From contig OW028583.1 in the NCBI GenBank assembly GCA_932294295.1, forward strand, positions 372,001 to 436,000: a stretch of 64,000 nucleotides of DNA. The letters are read 5' to 3'. Both the position numbers and the translations under genes were made by a program. Of this stretch, positions 57,825 to 64,000 are shown one piece after another. Source of the stretch: Alitta virens. Its lineage: Eukaryota; Annelida; Polychaeta; Phyllodocida; Nereididae. Within the stretch, counting starts at the first letter, position 1. Each line of letters starts with the position of its first letter. The notes below the pieces were generated by a model. The model was not told the DNA's origin, made no database searches, and saw only the letters and a list, made by a program, of their open reading frames with translations.

Positions 57825-59505
57825 AAACACCTCACTATTCCCTCACTAATAAAACCACATCACTATTACGACCACCTCTATGAAGATCTCATCACTATTA
57901 ACAATAATTAAAACCACTATTAAGACCACCTCGCATTTAAGACCACATCACTATTAAGACCACTTCACTAATAAGACCACCTTGCCATCAAGACCACCTC
58001 ACTATAAAGAACACTTCACTAATAGGAATCCCTCACTATTAAGACCACCTAAATATTAAGACCACCTCACTATTAAGACCACACTAATAAGACCACCTCA
58101 ATATTAAGACCACTCACTAATAAAAACCTCTCACTATTAAGACCTCCACACCATTACAACCATCTCTCTATTAAGACCACCTCACTATTAATACCACCTC
58201 ACTATTAAGATCACCTCACTATTAGGGCCACCTTACTAATAAGACCACATCAATATTGAGACCACCTCAATATTAAGACCACCTCACTAATGAGACCACC
58301 TCACTATTAAGACCACCACACTATTAAGACCACCTCAATTTTAAGACCATTTCACTATTAAGACCACCTCACATGTAAGACCACCTCACTATTAAGAAAA
58401 CCTAACCAATAAGACCTCACTATTAAGACCACCTCACAGTTAAGACCACCTCACTATCAAGACCACCTCACTATTAAGACCAACTCGCAGTTAAGGCCTC
58501 CTCACTATTAAGACCACCTCACTCTTAAGACCACCTTACCAATAAGACCTCACTATTAAGACCACCTTACCAATAAGACCACCTCACTATTAAGACCCCC
58601 TCACAGTTAAGACCTCCTCACTATTAAGACCTCCACACCATTACAACCATCTCTCTATTAAGACCACCTCACTATTAAGATCACCTCGCAGTTAAGACCT
58701 CCTCACTAATAAGACCACCTCACTATTAAGACCACCTAACTATTAAGACCACCTCACTAATAAGACAACCTCACTATTAAGACCACCCCACTATTAAGAC
58801 CACCTCACTATCAAGACCACCTCACAGTTAAGACCTCCACACTATTAAGACCACCTCACTATTAAGACCACCTCACTTTTAAGACCACCTCGCAGTTAAG
58901 GCCTCCTCACTCTTAAGACCACCTCACTATTAAAACCACCTCACTATTAAGACCACCTCACTATTAAGACCCCCTCACAGTTAAGACCTCCTCACTATTA
59001 AGACCTCCACACCATTACAACCATCTCTCTATTAAGACCACCTCACTATTAAGACCACCTCGCAGTTAAGACCTCCTCACTAATAAGACCACCTCACTAT
59101 TAAGACCACCTTGCAGTTAAGACCACCTCAATTTTAAGACCACCTCACTATTAAGACCACCTCACTATTAAGACCACCTCACTAATAAGACAACCTCACT
59201 ATTAAGACCACCCCACTATTAAGACCACCTCACTATTAAGACCATCTCGCAGTTTAGACCTCCTCACTATTAAGACCACCTCACTATTAAGACCACCTCA
59301 CTATTAAGACCACCTTGCAGTTAAGACCACCTCAATTTTAAGACCACCTCACTATTAAGAGCACCTCACTTTTAAGACCACCTCACTAATAGGACCACCT
59401 CACTATTAAGACCACCTCACTTTTAAGACCACCTCACGAATAAGTCCCCCTAACTATTTAGACCACTTCACTATTGAGACCACCTCACTATTAAGACCAC
59501 TTCAT
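57825..59505 (+). repeat. 17-bp minisatellite, copy 3
   Basis: Same array as the IR1 arms, about 1.68 kb, with its own gains and losses of units. Confidence 0.95.
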
Positions 59506-59690
59506 AGATTCAGATTCAGGTTCTTTTATATTCCAAAAATATTTAAGCTAGTTTTTGTTTTTAATATGTTTATTTACCCACCTGCATAATAAGTAACATG
59601 TCATGGTGTATAATATTAAAAATATATATATTATTGATCAAAATAATTTGTAAAAGTTACAAGACCTTTTATTATATTCACGACATCAGG

Positions 59691-59888
59691 TCAGTACATT
59701 GCATCCAGGGTCACCTGTGTGAGGATTACATATGTATATTTATGTTTTCCAGGGCCTGGACGAAAAAAGGGTGGAGGTTTCCAGTTACATGTTGAAACAG
59801 GGTCATGCCTCTTTCCGGATGGAGCATCATTTGTATGCATCTTCCTGATACATGATGCAGTGACTGACGCAGCATCATCCTGTGTCAT
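59691..59888 (-). CDS. Small conserved ORF (copy 3)
   Basis: 65 codons, starting MTQDDAASVTASCIRK. Relative to the IR1 copies it has a 3-nt insertion that keeps frame, several substitutions and a shorter C-terminal half. No family recognised. Confidence 0.25.
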   Translation of the reverse strand: MTQDDAASVTASCIRKMHTNDAPSGKRHDPVSTCNWKPPPFFRPGPGKHKYTYVILTQVTLDAMY

Positions 59889-60309
59889 GCATGCTATAAA
59901 TATGTTTACAGGATGTCCCTTTATTGCGTTAACAATATCACACCTAAAAACAGCCTTAAACCTCGCATAATATCTGGATTGAAGAGCTTGGACTTGTAAT
60001 ATAGATTACAGACTCAGAGGTGAGTCATTATATTTGCTATTTTATTTTAATTATTAATCGTCTAATGCTTTGGACCTCAATATACAAACAACATCAGCTG
60101 GTATCATGTTGTGTTATGTTATGTTATGTATAGAATACAGGCAGGCATCATTCAAACAGCTTATAGCTCAGATGCCTGACCCAGCGTCCTAGTTTTTACA
60201 TAATAATTAATAATTTAAAGTCATATGAAAAGTGTTATTGTAATAACTGATGTATGTAAATTTACATGCATGTATGATATCAGGATGCTAAATAAATTCA
60301 ATTCAATGT

Positions 60310-60555
60310 ATGTCATCTTGTCTTGTCTTGTCCTGTATTATCTTATTGTGTATTATCTTATCTCATCTCATCTCTTATTATCTCATCTCATCTCATATTA
60401 TCTCATCTCATCTCTTATTATCTCATCTCATCTCTTATTATCTCATCTCATCTCATCTCTTATGATCTAATATCTCTCATTATCTCTTATTATCTTTTAT
60501 TATCTTGTATTATCTTGTATTATCTAGTATTATCTAGTATTGTCTTGTCTTATCT
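60310..60555 (+). repeat. Pentamer microsatellite (copy 3)
   Basis: Equivalent to 17050-17292. Confidence 0.9.
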
Positions 60556-60666
60556 AAAACGAGTGAATTTTGTTCCAGGGTATTTTATTAAATAACTTCA
60601 AATTAGCTCATGTTATTTCATGGATATTTGATTAAATATAGCTTAAATGTATCAATAATTAATACA

Positions 60667-60730
60667 GCTGAATGGCCTAGTGGTAAAACCGTTGACCAGT
60701 TCCTCCATAGGCCCTGGGTTCAAATTGTTT
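60667..60730 (+). repeat. tRNA-like segment (copy 3)
   Basis: Same A-box-like and B-box-like phrases as 17404-17475. Confidence 0.45.
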
Positions 60731-60804
60731 CATATATCTAGAAAGACTCTATAAGCTGACAAGTAGCAATAATACAATACCATAACAATGGCGGATAGTG
60801 AGGA

Positions 60805-60890
60805 GTCCAACATGAAGTTTTGTGGGATGAGGAAAATATATAGGCCAAGTAATATTTACTTTTCCTTCATCCCACAAACTCTATGTTGGA
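60805..60890. repeat. Hairpin at arm/spacer junction (copy 3)
   Basis: Equivalent to 17543-17627. Here it is followed by the spacer in the orientation that matches the right half of IR1. Confidence 0.8.
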
Positions 60891-60892
60891 TG

Positions 60893-62290
60893 ACACACCA
60901 GCCACCCTTGCTTAAATTCTCAACAAAGTACCTGAACATAGTAAAGTATCAACCTCAATGCAACAGAGGGCACCAGCATAAATTGTACAACATACACTGC
61001 AGCCATCCAATATACTCAGCACCTGTCAAATTTACTCTGCTGCAGCTCTGTAACACTACCCCCTGCTGGAACGTCCTGTGCTAAAAGATAAACCAAGCAT
61101 TTCAATATATAATATATATGACACATATTACATGTTTTCAGGGGGTCAATTATGACAACCTCCCATGGGTCTCCTGGGGCCTCCAAACAGCATTAACCAA
61201 CTAGAGAAAGACAATGTAGCATTCTGATTGGCTCAAACAAGCAAAAACCCCACCAATAAAAGGTTGACTGAAACTAAATGGTACCAAGTGATCTATATTG
61301 ACATAATGTGCATGAATAGGGTCTGGGAATTTTACTTGTTAATGATTTCAATGAAGCTTAAAAATGCCAAAAAACAGAGTCACATTGTGAAATGACTCTT
61401 CAGGGAGGTAAGATCGATAAACAAAAATAAGGTAAAATTGATAAATAGATGAATTACATGTAATAATTTTTTTAAACTGAGTTAAAACAACTAATACTAC
61501 TTTCAAGAAATTACTTTTGATGACTTGATCTGTGCACTGTTGACTTTATATTAAAGTTTACTGACCATAAGATGTTATATTTTTATCAGATTAAATTCCA
61601 CACTCTGTACAGGGTAGTGAGGGCTCTAAAAATCTCAGAAATATATTACCTCAAATATTTCACTAAAATGTCTTCTTTATCTCAGATTAACATTTCCTTA
61701 ACATTGTGCATATATTAAGAATCATACCCATAAAAATTATTGTAACTCTGACGGCATCACTTAAAGAGTTCAGATCAGTTCAGTTCATTTATCAAATTTC
61801 TAAGAACTATTTTAAAACTCTTGTTGATTTAGAAATGCAATTTGGCATCTATCAGTGCAAAGACACTGTTGGAGTGACAACTCATGCCATGATTATGCTG
61901 CATGCCTGGCACGGCTCACTGATAAAAGAGAGAAAAAACCTCTCTTGCAAATATTAGCATGGGGAAACAACCTATTTTCTTTTTCTTACTTTTCCTGTAG
62001 TTCACCTACATTGAGTTATGAACAGTTGCTCAGTATGTATGAACTTCTCATACGTACATGTTGGTATATTGAGCTTATAATTATAGTTCAATGCGTTTTA
62101 AGAAGCTGTGTCATTATTGGATAAATAACAAGTTTATGTATGATATTCTGTACAGTGAGTATATTACGTTTATTGAGAGTGGTATTTTAAAAGACTGTTA
62201 TATGTAATATTTAAGTCATGACTGTTTGGTGGCCGAGTGGCTATAGTATCACAGGCATCCAGTGAGTCTGGGTACAAAATCAATTCTTGC
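60893..62290 (-). other. Spacer-equivalent segment of copy 3
   Basis: Reverse complement of 17630-19052, with a ~24-bp gap near 61860 and scattered changes. Ends in a tRNA-like phrase (GGTGGCCGAGTGGC at 62229). Confidence 0.85.
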
Positions 62291-62404
62291 TTATAGTACT
62301 GTTCATGAGTGATATGTAGGAATAATTTGACCCTTGACCCTGGTGGTTTCTTATGGTAAGACCAGGTATTTAGTACATATGTTTACCTATAGTTATCCCT
62401 ATTA

Positions 62405-62605
62405 GTCCATGGGGCGGGGGCCTAGCTCAGAGGTAGCACTCTGGGCTGTCAACCGCTGGGTTACGGGTTCGATTCCCGGACGAGCCTAAGTTGGATGGCT
62501 GTTTCATCCTTCATCTCATTGCCATGGTCCCTGCCTGTCCTAATAAGCCCAACTGGTGCAGAAACTCCGGACGTAAAGCCCTATTCACCCACCCCCACCA
62601 CTATA
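62405..62605 (+). repeat. tRNA-derived SINE
   Basis: Head: GGCCTAGCTCAGAGGTAGC (A box), then GGGTTCGATTCCCGG (perfect B box). Body: TTGGATGGCTGTTTCATCC and CCTGTCCTAATAAGCCC. Clover-leaf pairing is poor at the acceptor stem and the body continues past it, so it is a SINE and not a tRNA gene. Confidence 0.8.
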
Positions 62606-63451
62606 AGTCCAAGAGTTCATTGACTTTATTTGTAAAATATATTAAGTTTACAGACAGAACGAAGTATATAGGATATAGGCTATTTCAAAGTCATTCATAT
62701 CTTAGCCCAATACTAGATAAATATGAAAAATAAATACAGTGTATAATTGATAATATTAAATCACACAGGCCCAGCAGGAAAAGTGATGGTAACATACATT
62801 TTGTATACTACTATGGGACCATTATAGGTTTGAGTAAACTTTATAGCAATGGATTGCAGTGGATAAATTTTCTTTAGAAAGGTTTATTAAAAAACTGTAA
62901 TAAAATAGATTAAACTAAATATACAATGGACTACTTAGAATTTAAAGAGGCAAAGATAAATTTATTTATTTAATTAGTTTGTATAATTAATATTTCCTTC
63001 TTCCTGATACATAATCTGTGATTTGAAATTAGGAAATATCTAATCAGTGCTTAGGTTTTAAAATAATTTATTTTATTAATTACATTCATTTGTACAAAAC
63101 ATTCCTCCTGTCTTCATAATAAGGAAACTCTGAATTGCGTTTGTGGGTGGGTGTCTACCTATATACTAGGTAGTATATACTAGGCTTGTCAGTTGGTAAA
63201 TGTGGGACAGCTTGTCAATGTTTTTGGGCTTTAATCATCGCTTCATTATCGTACGCTTGCATTATTTGCTGCACACGTTGTTGACTTGAATTTCAGAAGC
63301 ACTTCTTGCCACAAGATGCACCGAAAATGGAGCGAAATGTCGAGATTTCGATCCCACTTCGGATCCAAGTGTCCCCAGCTGCTGCTATGGGCACATCTCT
63401 CTTTTCTATTTCTTTTCTGCTGCCCAAGTAATTGCTCCATCAATAATCTTC
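62606..63451. other. Intergenic stretch, nothing recognised
   Basis: AT-rich and without family-like open frames. Confidence 0.45.
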
Positions 63452-63613
63452 ATGCATTATTCATTAGAGAATAAGTCTTCAGATTCTTGGTCTGTGTCTG
63501 ATAGAGTTTCATGGTGGTATGTCTCAGATGATTCTTTTAATTCTGAGGATGAGGATGATTGCAATGGGGATGATGTGTACAGTCATGGAAGTGGCTGTTG
63601 TAGGGAGCACTAG
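63452..63613 (+). CDS. Short acidic ORF, possible exon
   Basis: 53 codons from ATG 63452: MHYSLENKSSDSWSVSD, then WWYVSDDSFNSEDEDD, ending CCREH. The acidic, Ser-rich composition is unlike the AT-rich surroundings and resembles N-termini of transposase-type proteins. No family recognised. Confidence 0.2.
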   Translation: MHYSLENKSSDSWSVSDRVSWWYVSDDSFNSEDEDDCNGDDVYSHGSGCCREH

Positions 63614-63690
63614 GTGTAGGGAGCACTTAGTCTATATGTAGGGAGCACTAGGTGTAGGTAGTACCAGGTGTATGAAGCACTGGGTGTGGA
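63599..63690 (+). repeat. Small tandem repeat (TAGGGAGCACTAGGTG)
   Basis: Four to five units of a 14-17-base motif with drift toward the right end. Confidence 0.7.
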
Positions 63691-64000
63691 ACATTTTAAA
63701 ATAGTTTTGCAAGACAGTGACTAATAATGCCCATATAAAGTCATAATTCACAATGAACCAACAATTATCTGGTAACTAGTTTACTGATTGTCCCATAATT
63801 GACAGACAATTAAATGACTACTGGACTGGTTGTCAGACCATCTGATCTAACAAGGATCGAAATTTGACTCGAGCTCCTGCTCACGCTCACGCAATGCTCA
63901 AGCATGTGTGATTTTGCATGCATTCACTCGTGTATGCTCCAAAAGTTAGAGTTATTTGGATAAAGGGATTGCATGACTACTGGCTGACTTGAAATTCTGT
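63691..64000. other. Window end, nothing recognised
   Basis: No gene or repeat seen beyond the tandem repeat. Confidence 0.4.

Larger units (their letters stand above)
51191..62290 (+). repeat. Third copy of the IR1 unit, 5'-truncated
   Basis: Begins at TGTTCTAGACATG (unit position equal to 12584, just outside the transposase promoter). It runs in the same direction as the left arm through the minisatellite, pentamer array and hairpin. It then continues into the reverse complement of the IR1 spacer, ending at CAATTCTTGC (62290). The transposase gene is missing, with IR2 in its place. Interrupted by a LINE (51241-52524) and an LTR element (53539-56995). Confidence 0.88.

Noticed and set aside
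62405..62480. tRNA gene
   Set aside because: A and B boxes are good, but the acceptor stem does not close and a SINE body follows; the same head occurs in several other places.

Overview
The window is eukaryotic genomic DNA, most likely from a marine invertebrate; a mollusc is my guess. The reasons are spliced genes with GT/AG introns, 5'-truncated LINEs, tRNA-headed SINEs, many micro- and minisatellites, an F-type-envelope Ty3/Gypsy retroelement and a DUF7869-like transposase. I see no complete single-copy host gene. Nearly everything recognisable is mobile or duplicated DNA, much of it nested.

Layout. (1) 1-8781: AT-rich flank with two decayed LINE ends, an interspersed repeat with TGACCTTGACCT motifs, tandem repeats and a possible short hAT-like element. 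(2) 8782-41848: a giant inverted repeat, IR1. The left arm (8782-17629) and right arm (19053-41848) flank a 1.4-kb spacer. Each arm carries a copy of a four-exon transposase-like gene, a 17-bp minisatellite, hairpins, a tRNA-like segment and a pentamer repeat. The left transposase has lost its 3' end. The right arm is enlarged by a 12.5-kb retroelement (24544-37072) inserted in transposase intron 1. (3) That retroelement has two 458-bp LTRs that look identical, CTAA target duplications and long open gag, pol and env frames. Env has a furin-type site followed by a fusion-peptide-like segment, as in errantivirus and baculovirus F proteins, plus an unusual second membrane segment and long tail. 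(4) 42114-51190: a second inverted repeat, IR2, with 2.92-kb arms and a 3.24-kb spacer. Its arms carry a decayed NADAR-like gene, a LINE end and a SINE. (5) 51191-62290: a third, 5'-truncated copy of the IR1 unit. It is interrupted by a 5'-truncated LINE (51241-52524) and a 3.5-kb LTR element (53539-56995) that keeps gag but has lost almost all of pol. (6) 62291-64000: flank with a tRNA-derived SINE and a short acidic open frame.

How the parts relate. Read on the minus strand, the right arm plus spacer is colinear with the third copy through to the same end point. So the repeated unit is about 11.7 kb without the retroelement, and IR1 looks like a full unit joined head-on to a second copy that stops at a hairpin. 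Both arms share the same two compensating frameshifts in the transposase, so the gene was damaged before the palindrome formed. The retroelement and the left-arm deletion came later, each affecting one arm only. All homology statements come from reading the sequence by eye; no alignments or database searches were run.
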